From DATKLX01 sp035542155 (GTDB lineage: Bacteria > Chloroflexota > Anaerolineae > Anaerolineales > Anaerolineaceae): 21,294 nucleotides of DNA. The notes below the pieces were generated by a model, which was given only the letters and a program-made list of their open reading frames with translations, ran no database searches and was not told the origin of the DNA. Location: assembly GCA_035542155.1 (NCBI GenBank), contig DATKLX010000163.1:1-21294 (forward strand). The letters are read 5' to 3'. Shown here piece by piece: positions 13,595 through 21,265 of the stretch. The position numbers and the translations under genes were made by a program. Positions within the stretch are counted from its first letter, which is position 1, and each line of letters starts with the position of its first letter.

Positions 13595-13623
13595 ATTATA
13601 GCCATTTCTCTGGCCTCCGTCAA
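13595..13623 (-). promoter_or_regulatory. Promoter of mgsA
   Basis: Minus strand TTGACG (13623-13618), a 17-base spacer, and a perfect TATAAT (13600-13595). The predicted start near 13588 gives a leader of about 115 bases. Confidence 0.75.
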
Positions 13624-13666
13624 TAAAATACTCGAACTGTTGATCAGATGTTAACATTTCAATTTT

Positions 13667-13675
13667 TGCTATACT
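13667..13675 (+). promoter_or_regulatory. Extended -10 promoter of the KimA-like transporter
   Basis: TGC plus TATACT, an extended -10; the hexamer 17 bases upstream (GATGTT) is poor. The start near 13682 leaves a leader of about 36 bases with AGGAGG (13695-13700, too far from the ATG) and AAGG (13708-13711, well placed). There is no room for a c-di-AMP riboswitch. Confidence 0.55.
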
Positions 13676-13717
13676 TAACCAGCAGAATGCATTTAGGAGG
13701 CATCTGCAAGGTAAAAT

Positions 13718-15550
13718 ATGAATCTCCGTGAAATGCTTTTTGGTTCACCGCTGCCTACTTTGGAGCTCAGCGAGAAAAAGCTGAACAAAGTCCGCGCGCT
13801 GGCGGCATTTTCTCCCGATGCTCTCTCGTCAATCGCATACGCAAATCAAGAAATTTACCTGGGACTGGTGGTTGCCGGGGCAGCCGGCCTGAGCTGGGCC
13901 TTCCCGATCGGTCTGGCCATCGTGGGGCTGCTGGCGATTGTTGCCTTGTCTTATGCGCAGACCATCCAGGGCTACCCCTCCGGAGGGGGATCGTATGTAG
14001 TGGCTCGTGAAAACCTTGGCCCCCGGATCGGTCTGGTTGCTGCCGCGGCGCTGCTGATCGATTACATCCTCACTGCGGCTGTCAGCCTCACCGCCGGTGT
14101 GGACGCGATCGCTTCAGCATTCCCTTTCGTACACGCCTACCGTATCGAGCTGGCCCTCGCGATCCTGGTGGTGATGACCCTGGCAAATTTGCGTGGTTTG
14201 CGGGATACCGGCACGCTGATGTCTATTCCGGTTTACCTTTTCCTGGCCACCTATCTGCCGATGCTAGCCCTTGGGTTGTACCGGTTAGCGACCAGCGGCC
14301 CTGTACCCTTAGAAGCCGCCGCTCCCGTGCCTGTCCAACCCCTGACCCTGGTTCTGGTCTTGCACGCCTTTGCAGCAGGCTGCACTGCGCTGACCGGTGT
14401 TGAGGCGATCAGCAACGGAGTCCCCGCGTTCAAGCCATCGGAGCGGAGCAACGCTCGCATCACTCTCGGAGTGATGACCGTTCTGATGGGCATCCTCTTT
14501 GCCGGTTCGATCGGCTTGACACAATCGCTTGGGGTGATTGCTCAACCCAATGAAACGATCCTATCCGCCCTTTCCCGCACTATTTTTGACCAAAGCATTG
14601 GCTACTACCTGGTCCAGGTGACTACATTGCTGATCCTGGCGGTCGCGGCCAATACCAGTTTTGCGGGTTTTCCGCGCATCGCCGCGATTCTCGCCGCGGA
14701 TAAATATCTACCACGCCAGTTGACCAACCTCGGCGACCGATTGGTGTACGCGAACGGAATTGTGCTGCTCTCTGTCGGGACTGCGCTGTTGATCCTGGCC
14801 TTTGGCGGTGATACCCATTCCCTGGTGCCGCTGTTTGCTGTGGGGGCTTTCCTGGCGTATACCATCTCGCAGACCGGAATGGTCGTCCATTGGCTGCGTC
14901 TCCGCGGCCCAGGTTGGCTGGTAAAGGCCGCAATCAATGGCCTGGGTGCCGTAGTGACTGGGGCCGCTCTACTGATCATCGGCTACAGCAAATTTCTTCT
15001 GGGAGCGTGGATATCCATCCTCTTGATCCCGTTGTTTATCTTTGTCTTTCGCCAGATACACCGCCATTACATCGAGGTCGCCCAGCAGTTGTCGCTCCAT
15101 GGCCTGCCGCCTTCACTCAAGCCGCTCCCACCGCCCCGCGTTGTGATCCCCATCGCCGGCGTTCATCGCGGGGTGATCGACGCGATCAACTTTGCCCGGT
15201 CCATGACCGACCAGATCACCGCGGTGTTCATCGAGCTAGATCCAGGTTCAGCGGAGGAGGTTTGTAGAAAGTGGTGCAACTGGCTGCCCGATATTCCCAT
15301 CGTTGTCGTCCAGTCGCCATACCGGTCGATTGTGAGTCCCTTGTTGGACTATCTGGATAAGACCGATCTGGAGCACAATGACGGCCAGCAGGCTGTCTTG
15401 CTGATGCCTGAGTTCATCCCCGCTCACTGGTGGGAGGGCGTCCTGCATAACCAATCCGCCTGGCTGATTAAAGCGGCCCTGCTGTACCGCAAGCGCCAGA
15501 CCGGTTACCAGCGAGTGATGATCGATATCCCTTATCATTTGAGAGAGTGA
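13718..15550 (+). CDS. KimA-like APC-superfamily potassium/amino-acid transporter
   Basis: 610 aa, about the length of B. subtilis KimA (YdaO), a high-affinity K+ importer of the APC superfamily. Shared segments include KVRALAAFSPDALSSIAYA, YPSGGGSYVVARENLG, LLIDYILTAAVSLTAGVDAIASAFP, GCTALTGVEAISNGVPAFK, AANTSFAGFPR and the LAYTISQTGMVVHWLR helix. About 12 membrane helices span residues 30-455. A soluble cytoplasmic domain (about 465-610) has a USP-like beginning, RVVIPIAGVHRGVIDAINFARSM. In B. subtilis KimA expression and activity are tied to c-di-AMP. Here no c-di-AMP riboswitch is seen, and the nearest riboswitches are of the c-di-GMP class. An amino-acid substrate cannot be excluded. Confidence 0.88.
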   Translation: MNLREMLFGSPLPTLELSEKKLNKVRALAAFSPDALSSIAYANQEIYLGLVVAGAAGLSWAFPIGLAIVGLLAIVALSYAQTIQGYPSGGGSYVVARENLGPRIGLVAAAALLIDYILTAAVSLTAGVDAIASAFPFVHAYRIELALAILVVMTLANLRGLRDTGTLMSIPVYLFLATYLPMLALGLYRLATSGPVPLEAAAPVPVQPLTLVLVLHAFAAGCTALTGVEAISNGVPAFKPSERSNARITLGVMTVLMGILFAGSIGLTQSLGVIAQPNETILSALSRTIFDQSIGYYLVQVTTLLILAVAANTSFAGFPRIAAILAADKYLPRQLTNLGDRLVYANGIVLLSVGTALLILAFGGDTHSLVPLFAVGAFLAYTISQTGMVVHWLRLRGPGWLVKAAINGLGAVVTGAALLIIGYSKFLLGAWISILLIPLFIFVFRQIHRHYIEVAQQLSLHGLPPSLKPLPPPRVVIPIAGVHRGVIDAINFARSMTDQITAVFIELDPGSAEEVCRKWCNWLPDIPIVVVQSPYRSIVSPLLDYLDKTDLEHNDGQQAVLLMPEFIPAHWWEGVLHNQSAWLIKAALLYRKRQTGYQRVMIDIPYHLRE

Positions 15551-15561
15551 TGGATCAACCA

Positions 15562-15606
15562 GTTGCTTGGTCAATTAGGCCCTAAGTAACCAAATGACCA
15601 AACAAC
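15562..15606. other. Stem-loop between convergent genes
   Basis: GTTG-C-TTGGTCA (15562-15573) pairs with TGACCAA-A-CAAC (15595-15606), with one mismatch; TTAGG/CCTAA can form inside. It fills the gap between the transporter stop (15550) and the pepF stop (15615). A T-run is absent on either strand, so a terminator role is only likely by position. Confidence 0.45.
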
Positions 15607-15614
15607 CGATTGAC

Positions 15615-17429
15615 TTATTGACCCTCGGCGGTCAATCTTTCCAGCCGGTCGATCAACCCCTGCAGGACGGCGAAAGCTTCCTCCACCGCCTGGGGAGTGG
15701 TCAGGTCCACCCCCGCGAGTTTGAGCGCGTCGAGGGGATACAGTGAGCTGCCCGAGCTGAGGAATTTAATATAGTTTTCGGCTGCGCTGGCCTGGCCGGA
15801 TAAGATTTGCCGGGAGAGGGTGTTCGCGGCGGAGATGCTCGTAGCGTACTGGTAGACGTAATAATCTGTGTACAGGTGCCCAAAAGTAGCCCAGGTGATC
15901 CCTGCTTGCTCCTGGTCGAAGCTCATTTCATTTCCAAATCCTTCCGCGAACAGATCCGCGCAGCATTTGTCCATGTCATCGGCGGTTAAACCTTCACCGC
16001 GTTCCGCGCGTTGGTGCATTTCGAGCTCGAAGCGAGCCAGGGTCGGCATAATGAAAAAATAGCGGTGAAAATTATCCATCGCCTCTTCGATCACGTTGAT
16101 CTGGAAATCCGGGTCGGTCTGTGTCTTGAAAAGGTACGCGCGGACCATCGCCTGGTGAAAATTGGAGGCCACCTCGGCGACAAACAGCGAATAATCGCTG
16201 TAAATCACCGGCTGGTTCTTCCAGGTTAGATAAGAATGCATGGAATGGCCCAGCTCGTGCGCCAGCGTGCTCATGCTCCCCAGCGTATCGTCATAACGGA
16301 TACAGATAAAGGGAAAAGTTCCCGGCGCGCCTGAAGAAAACTGTGCTGAAGATTTTCCATGGGTGGGGTATACGTCCACCCAGCGGTCCTCCAACACGCC
16401 CTTGCGCAGAGCCTTGACGTACTCCTCGCCAAGAGGAGCCAGGCCGGCGCTGATCCAGTCCACGGCCTGTTCGAATGGGATGGATGGCTGCCTGGATGTC
16501 AGCGGCGCCCAGATGTCGTAGGGATAGATTTTCTCGACGCCGAGCGCCTTGCGCCGCACGCCCCAGTAGCGGTGCCACACCGGCAAGTTTTTCCGGAAGG
16601 TCTCGATCAGGTTGGCGTAGACCTGAACTGGGATGTTGTTCTCGAACAACGATGCTTCCAGGGTCGAGGGATAGCGCCTGGCGCGTGTGGTGAAGACATT
16701 TTGTCGAATGGAGGTGTTAAGATTGTTTGCCAGCGTGTTTTTATGAGCCAGGTACGTATTGTGGTAGCTTTCCCAGGTGGTGCGGCGGGCTTCGCGGTCG
16801 GGCATGATGAGGATCTGGTCTTTGGTGTTCTGCGCGACGAGGATTTCTTCCCCATCCGAGTTGAGCGCCGGTCGGAAGCGGAAATCCGCGTCGGTGAGCA
16901 GGGAAGCGGTAGTGGCGGTGGATTGAAATGGCGTCTGGACCAGGCCGAGCAGCTCTTCGACCTCAGTCGAACGGACGTGAGCCTGCAAGCGGAACAGGTT
17001 TTCAAAATAATGCGCGTAGATTTGCAATCCTGGTTCCTGGCTCATCCAGGTTCGCAGGGTGTTCATACCAATCCCGACCAGCTCCGGCCCGATAAAAGAC
17101 ACCGCAGCGCTGTACTGGCCAAACAGGCCATAGGCTTTGCCCTGCATGCGGGTGGCATCGGTATCGGTGGTGTCAACTTCGTGCGACATTGAGGCATAGA
17201 CGAGCATCTTTCCGACCTCGCCTGTCGCCCGTTCGAACGCGGCGAAGGCCTCCTTCAAGGTGCCCGGTCCTTCCCCCAGGCTGCCCTGATACCCCTCGAT
17301 TTGCTGGATGAGGGACGGATATGCATCGGCTGCCTCGTTCCATGCCTGGCTGGTGGGGTAGACGCTTTCGGCGTTCCACTTATATTTAGACGCGATTTTG
17401 TCGCGGTTCTGGATTTTTGGTTGGGTCAA
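15615..17429 (-). CDS. pepF: Oligoendopeptidase F (M3 family zinc peptidase)
   Basis: 604 aa from a TTG at 17429, preceded by GGGAGGG about six bases away. It is a cytoplasmic zinc metallopeptidase that cleaves short peptides. The N-terminal helical PepF domain starts with KYKWNAESVYPTSQAW. The zinc motif HELGHSMHSYL (HExxH) is in the last third, with the third ligand in FVAEVASNFHQAM. Substrate-groove segments SGAPGTFPFICIRYDDT and SDYSLFVAE are typical. Length matches the family (about 600 aa). It stands alone, with the KimA-like gene converging downstream. A TATACT box (17475-17470 on the minus strand) may be its -10, but no good -35 was found. Confidence 0.95.
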   Translation of the reverse strand: MTQPKIQNRDKIASKYKWNAESVYPTSQAWNEAADAYPSLIQQIEGYQGSLGEGPGTLKEAFAAFERATGEVGKMLVYASMSHEVDTTDTDATRMQGKAYGLFGQYSAAVSFIGPELVGIGMNTLRTWMSQEPGLQIYAHYFENLFRLQAHVRSTEVEELLGLVQTPFQSTATTASLLTDADFRFRPALNSDGEEILVAQNTKDQILIMPDREARRTTWESYHNTYLAHKNTLANNLNTSIRQNVFTTRARRYPSTLEASLFENNIPVQVYANLIETFRKNLPVWHRYWGVRRKALGVEKIYPYDIWAPLTSRQPSIPFEQAVDWISAGLAPLGEEYVKALRKGVLEDRWVDVYPTHGKSSAQFSSGAPGTFPFICIRYDDTLGSMSTLAHELGHSMHSYLTWKNQPVIYSDYSLFVAEVASNFHQAMVRAYLFKTQTDPDFQINVIEEAMDNFHRYFFIMPTLARFELEMHQRAERGEGLTADDMDKCCADLFAEGFGNEMSFDQEQAGITWATFGHLYTDYYVYQYATSISAANTLSRQILSGQASAAENYIKFLSSGSSLYPLDALKLAGVDLTTPQAVEEAFAVLQGLIDRLERLTAEGQ

Positions 17430-17476
17430 GGGTTTCCCTCCCGAAAGATTTAATCAGAGAATTTCGATCAGTATAA

Positions 17477-17758
17477 CTCAGGTGTCAAGATTCCGGAACA
17501 CCATCCGAATCATCTTCAGTGAATAACCAAAACCAGCCGCTCTTTTTCAAGGATGGCCAGTATCCCAGGCTCTTCCCGGATGGCTCTCAGAGACAAACCG
17601 ACATGATCTTCCTGGTCTTCTCCTGCCGGGCGCGTGATACCCGCGTTCAACTCAATGACGAGTTTTGTGAGTACACCTGGGTCAATCCAAACTCTTTGGG
17701 GGATTATGATCTCAACGAGATCTCGCAGGATACATTCAAAAGGTTAAAGATCTTGTAG
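17477..17758 (+). pseudogene. C-terminal remnant of a Nudix-type hydrolase
   Basis: The frame is open from just after a TAA (17474-17476) to a TAG at 17758; a GTG at 17519 could start 79 aa. The readable part (FFKDGQYPRLFPDGSQRQTD, then MIFLVFSCRARDTRVQLNDEF and YTWVNPNSL) resembles the second half of Nudix proteins, after the catalytic box, and ends YDLNEISQDTFKRLKIL. The Nudix box (GX5EX7REUXEEXGU) is absent from all frames upstream, where only about 90 bases separate it from the pepF start. No Shine-Dalgarno sequence precedes the GTG. A decayed gene is the simplest reading; family assignment rests on pattern memory only. Confidence 0.5.
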
Positions 17759-17811
17759 CTGTCTCCTCTTTTTCATTTCTGCGATCTTGGTGTGGACTGT
17801 GGTGATGGTTT

Positions 17812-18753
17812 TTACCGCAGCCAGTACAGCAGCCCCTGCGATGCGATCGCGTATACCCGGTAGGGCTTGGGCCCGACGAAGACTTGGTCGTTGATAAAGA
17901 CGGTCGGCGTGCCCTGGAAACCGGTCCTGACGATCTCGTGCATTTGCTCCTGTACGGCTTTTTCTGTCGCCGGGTCAGCCGCGCAGGCGTTGATCTGGTC
18001 CGCGTCCAGCCCGACCGACGTCAACAAACCGTCCACATATTCGGGGTTGTCCAGGTCGGCCTTGTTGCCTTTGAACATCTCGTCGTTGAACGCCCAGAAT
18101 TTTTCCGCGGCCAGCTTATTGACGCAGTAGCTGATCTTCGAGAAATGATCGGTGCTCTCCTTGACCGGGTAATGGAGAAAAATCAGGCCGAGGTTGTTAT
18201 GGTCAGCCAGCGCGCGGATCTCGGGATACGCCTTGCGCGAATAGTCGCAGTGATAGCAGGCAATCATGATGATTTTCTGGCCGCTCTGGCTATTCAGCGT
18301 CGGAAATTGGGTCAGATCGATGTTGTTGAGCCGGGCGGTCATTTCGCTCGCTGCGACCGGTTTGGTGCAGCCCTGGCTCACTGTGGAGGTCTGGTTGTTC
18401 GATCCGCTGGGATCGAACACGCAGAAGGCTTCTGAGTTGGCCCCATTACAGCTTCCTGTGGTGTAAAACAGCGCCAGCCCGCGCACCGAAAAGATGATGC
18501 TGGAAAGCATGAGGATGAAGAATGCCCAGGAGAGGAGTTCGAAATAGCGGTTGAGGAACATTGCCGCCCCCTCCGAGCGGGTGATCACCACGCCGAGGAT
18601 TCTGGCTTTCATCTTCTCATCGAAGCCGGTGTTACAGGGCCGCAAAGTCACCCGGCGCAGAACGCAGTCGAGCGATTCACGGGCCAGCTCGCGGTTGGAA
18701 GCGCTGAAAATCCCCAGGATAGACAGGACGATGAAAGAAACGATGCAAAACAT
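17812..18753 (-). CDS. Membrane-anchored DsbA-like thioredoxin-fold protein
   Basis: 313 aa. There are two N-terminal membrane helices (about residues 1-19 and 74-98). The loop between them has a Cys pair (C30, C40) in a basic segment, DCVLRRVTLRPCNTGFDEKM. An extracytoplasmic stretch with C102, C111 and C129 follows, then a thioredoxin/DsbA-like domain (about 145-313). Its active site is C166-Y-H-C169 (IIMIACYHCDYSRKAYPE), the cis-proline is P283 in GFQGTPTVFIN, and extra cysteines are C210 and C257. Thiol-disulfide exchange outside the membrane is expected; whether oxidase or reductase is unclear. It begins four bases after the SufS-like stop, so it is co-transcribed with a sulfur-handling enzyme. 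The electron partner is not in the window. Confidence 0.85.
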   Translation of the reverse strand: MFCIVSFIVLSILGIFSASNRELARESLDCVLRRVTLRPCNTGFDEKMKARILGVVITRSEGAAMFLNRYFELLSWAFFILMLSSIIFSVRGLALFYTTGSCNGANSEAFCVFDPSGSNNQTSTVSQGCTKPVAASEMTARLNNIDLTQFPTLNSQSGQKIIMIACYHCDYSRKAYPEIRALADHNNLGLIFLHYPVKESTDHFSKISYCVNKLAAEKFWAFNDEMFKGNKADLDNPEYVDGLLTSVGLDADQINACAADPATEKAVQEQMHEIVRTGFQGTPTVFINDQVFVGPKPYRVYAIASQGLLYWLR

Positions 18754-18757
18754 TGGG

Positions 18758-19972
18758 CTAGGCGAGCACCTTTCTGATTTTCTTCAGGCTGCTGGTAAAC
18801 AGCTCGACTTCTTCGAGGGTATTGTAGAAGTACAAGGAAGCCCGCACGGATCCCTTGATCTTCCTTGAATTGAACCAGGAATGGACACAGTGCTGGCCCG
18901 AGCGGACCATAATCCCAGCCATCTGGTCGAGCATCAGGGCGATGCGATGCGAGTCGATCCCATCGATGGTAAAAGATGTTATCCCGCCGCGCAGCCTGGG
19001 ATCGACTGGCCCGATGATCCTGAGCCCGGGGATGTCTTTGATTTCGCTTGTGATGCATTCGTTCAGCAGCGCTTCCTGTTTTTGAATGGCGTCCAATCCA
19101 ACGTTCTGCAGGTATTTCACCGCTGCACCCAGGCCAAAGATCCCGGCGTAATCCTGCAGGCCGGCTTCGAACTTTTCGGGTGGGGGCAAGAACTCGCATG
19201 AGGTGTAGGTTGAGGAAGCCACTGTGTCGCCGCCAACCAGGAAAGGCTCCATTCGTTCCAGCAGTGCGTACTTGCCATAGAGGATTCCTGTCCCGGAGGG
19301 GCCCAGCATTTTATGCCCGGAAAGCGCCATAAAATCGATATCCAGAGCTTTGACGTTGATTGCACGGTGCGGGGCGGTCTGGGCAGCGTCGAAAAGGACC
19401 AGGCTGCCGTACTGGTGAGCTTTCTTGACGATTTCCGCCGCCGGGACGCTCACCCCATCCAGGTTGGAGGTGACCCCCAGCGCGACGAGGCGCACCGTTG
19501 CATCGAACAGCGCTTCATACGCTGCCAGGTCGAAGGTGTTATCCGCTTTCGAGGGGATGATCTTGACCGCGACCCCCTGTTTTTTGGCCAGGATCTGCCA
19601 GGGGATCAAATTGGAGTTGTGCTCCTTGTCCGAGATAAGCACCGTGTCCCCGGCTTTCAATCCCAGTGAGTTCGCGACCAGGTTGATCCCCTCGGTGGTG
19701 TTGCGGGTGAAGACGATCTCCTCTTTCCGGGACGCGTTGAAAAACCTGGCCAGCAGCGTCCTGGACTGGTCGACTCCATGGGTCACTTCCGCGGCGAGCC
19801 GGTGCATGCTTCGACCGCTGCAGGCTGAAACCTTTAGGTAATACTCGCTGATCGCTTCAATCACCTGCCGCGGGCGCAGGCTCTGGCAGGCCGTATCCAG
19901 GTACACGACCGGCTTTTTCCCAGCGCCCTCCTGCAGGATGGGAAAGTCTTGACGGTATTTGCGAATATCCAT
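18758..19972 (-). CDS. SufS-like cysteine desulfurase (group II)
   Basis: 404 aa. It is a PLP enzyme of aminotransferase class V that takes sulfur from cysteine for Fe-S clusters or other sulfur transfer. Seen: YLDTACQSLRP, FTRNTTEGINLVANSL, DKEHNSNLIPW, FDAAQTAPHRAI (D195), PLP lysine K221 in ALSGHKMLGPSGTGILYG, and the sulfur-accepting cysteine C362 in VRSGQHCVHSWF (usual RAGHHC; here the His before HC is Gln). The SRASxYFYNT-type ending fits SufS/CsdA. No suf scaffold genes are adjacent; the partner downstream is a membrane thioredoxin-fold protein. No Shine-Dalgarno sequence is obvious at ATG 19972. Confidence 0.9.
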   Translation of the reverse strand: MDIRKYRQDFPILQEGAGKKPVVYLDTACQSLRPRQVIEAISEYYLKVSACSGRSMHRLAAEVTHGVDQSRTLLARFFNASRKEEIVFTRNTTEGINLVANSLGLKAGDTVLISDKEHNSNLIPWQILAKKQGVAVKIIPSKADNTFDLAAYEALFDATVRLVALGVTSNLDGVSVPAAEIVKKAHQYGSLVLFDAAQTAPHRAINVKALDIDFMALSGHKMLGPSGTGILYGKYALLERMEPFLVGGDTVASSTYTSCEFLPPPEKFEAGLQDYAGIFGLGAAVKYLQNVGLDAIQKQEALLNECITSEIKDIPGLRIIGPVDPRLRGGITSFTIDGIDSHRIALMLDQMAGIMVRSGQHCVHSWFNSRKIKGSVRASLYFYNTLEEVELFTSSLKKIRKVLA

Positions 19973-20104
19973 AGATGTGCGCGGGCCCTGGTCGGGCCTG
20001 TATTCCTTTTTTGAACCGGGTTACGGTAGAGATGATCTTACCAGTCAAAGCTAAATGGCAGGTTAAAACCGACCGGCAGATTGTCTTTCTCCAGCGAACG
20101 GGAC

Positions 20105-20110
20105 CATTAT
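20105..20110 (-). promoter_or_regulatory. -10 box upstream of the desulfurase operon
   Basis: A perfect TATAAT on the minus strand, some 130 bases before ATG 19972. The -35 region is GC-rich and poor. A TTGACT further down (20050 area) has no matching -10. The 223-base gap between the desulfurase and the next gene shows nothing else. Confidence 0.3.
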
Positions 20111-20195
20111 ACCGGGTTTACCCACCCCCGGAAGAACTGGCGATTCAGGATAGGAGTCTGTAAAGTGGGGATGGTCGATTCACCTGGAAAAAACC

Positions 20196-21083
20196 TCAAG
20201 CCAGGTTCTTGCAGAAGAAGTCGACCACCTCTTGAACATACAGATCCGGGTTGAAGTTGTAAATCATGCCGTGCTTGGCTCCCTCCACCACCCATACCTG
20301 CGCCCACGGCGCCGCAGCCTGGAGCTGTGGAAAATGGTGGGAAAAGGAGATATATTCGTCCGTCGTGGAGTGGATCAGCAGGATTGGTCTGGGAGCGATC
20401 CTTGCGATCTCGTCGACCGGACGAGACGACAGGATGTCGTAGCCAAACATCGCTTTTCCCATCAGTCGCGTGGCGTCGAGAAAAATCTGCGGCAGGTGGC
20501 TTTCCTGCACCCAACGCGATTCGACCAGCGAGCGAATCTCGGCATAGCCAGACTCCGAGACGATTGCCCCGATCTCCGGGTCGTCCGCGGCTGCGCCGAT
20601 GCAGGCGGCGGACCCCAGCGAATACCCCAGAACGCCGATTTGACCTCCGCGGAAACCGCGTCCCTTCAACCACTCGACGCCGCCGATGACGTCCTCGCGT
20701 TCCTTCAGGCCGAAGGTGTAGCGCCCATCCCCGCTTTGCCCGTGCCCGCGCAGGTCGATCATCAACACGGTCAGGCCGGCGCGCTGCAATGCCGCGGCGA
20801 AATCCACGAAATGCTCGTCGAAACCCTTGGTCCGGCTGTCGTCCCTCCCTGGCACCAGGATCACTGCCCGCTTGCTTTCTTTGGTGGGGATATACCATGC
20901 CGCGATATGAACGTCCTCCGCGCGAGAGGGGTAGGTTACCTCTTCGTAGACCAGGCCGCGCATACCAGGATGGTTGGTGGGATCAAACCGGCGCACAGGC
21001 CTGGTGAGCTGGTTCGCGGCGAGCGCCCCAACGCCGAAATAGACCACAATTGCAAAACCAACGATGCCCAACCCGATCCACAT
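20196..21083 (-). CDS. Membrane-anchored alpha/beta hydrolase (serine hydrolase)
   Basis: 295 aa from ATG 21083, fixed by GGAGG about six bases upstream. An in-frame GTG at 21104 is the longer, less likely start. An N-terminal hydrophobic helix (about residues 2-22, IGLGIVGFAIVVYFGVGALA) anchors or exports it. The hydrolase domain follows: VILVPGRDDSRTKG, MIDLRGHGQSGDG, nucleophile elbow GYSLGS with S155, acid D242 in LLIHSTTDEYISFSH, and base H271 in EGAKHGM. The triad is complete, unlike that of the hydrolase at 11422. It belongs with broad esterase/peptidase-like S9-type hydrolases that act outside or at the membrane; the substrate is unknown. Confidence 0.9.
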   Translation of the reverse strand: MWIGLGIVGFAIVVYFGVGALAANQLTRPVRRFDPTNHPGMRGLVYEEVTYPSRAEDVHIAAWYIPTKESKRAVILVPGRDDSRTKGFDEHFVDFAAALQRAGLTVLMIDLRGHGQSGDGRYTFGLKEREDVIGGVEWLKGRGFRGGQIGVLGYSLGSAACIGAAADDPEIGAIVSESGYAEIRSLVESRWVQESHLPQIFLDATRLMGKAMFGYDILSSRPVDEIARIAPRPILLIHSTTDEYISFSHHFPQLQAAAPWAQVWVVEGAKHGMIYNFNPDLYVQEVVDFFCKNLA

Positions 21084-21162
21084 GCTCAGCCTCCATGTTC
21101 TCACCGCCCGATATAGCCTGATAGATGTTGCATAACACTAGAATTTTACTAAACTAGTTTCT

Positions 21163-21179
21163 GGTGCGAAACACGCACC
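21163..21179. repeat. Short inverted repeat between divergent genes
   Basis: GGTGCG and CGCACC are separated by AAACA. A palindrome AAACTAGTTT (21151-21160) lies beside it. Placed between the minus-strand hydrolase and the plus-strand gene at 21266, these could be operator sites; no regulator can be named. Confidence 0.3.
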
Positions 21180-21194
21180 CAGCACATTAACAAT

Positions 21195-21224
21195 TTGACA
21201 AACGAAATGCCTCTTTGGTAAAAG
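21195..21224 (+). promoter_or_regulatory. Promoter for the right-edge gene
   Basis: TTGACA (21195-21200), 18 bases, then TAAAAG (21219-21224) preceded by TGG (extended -10). The same TGG-TAAAA form occurs before elp3. Confidence 0.5.
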
Positions 21225-21265
21225 GAAGGTGACCAGACCAAACCCATACCGCGGAGGCACCTCCC

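Noticed and set aside
13676..13717. c-di-AMP (ydaO-type) riboswitch before the KimA-like gene
   Set aside because: The leader from the extended -10 promoter is about 36 bases, too short, and no such motif is seen.
20232..21116. Plus-strand frame of 294 codons
   Set aside because: It is antisense to the membrane-anchored hydrolase, whose triad and membrane helix are clear.
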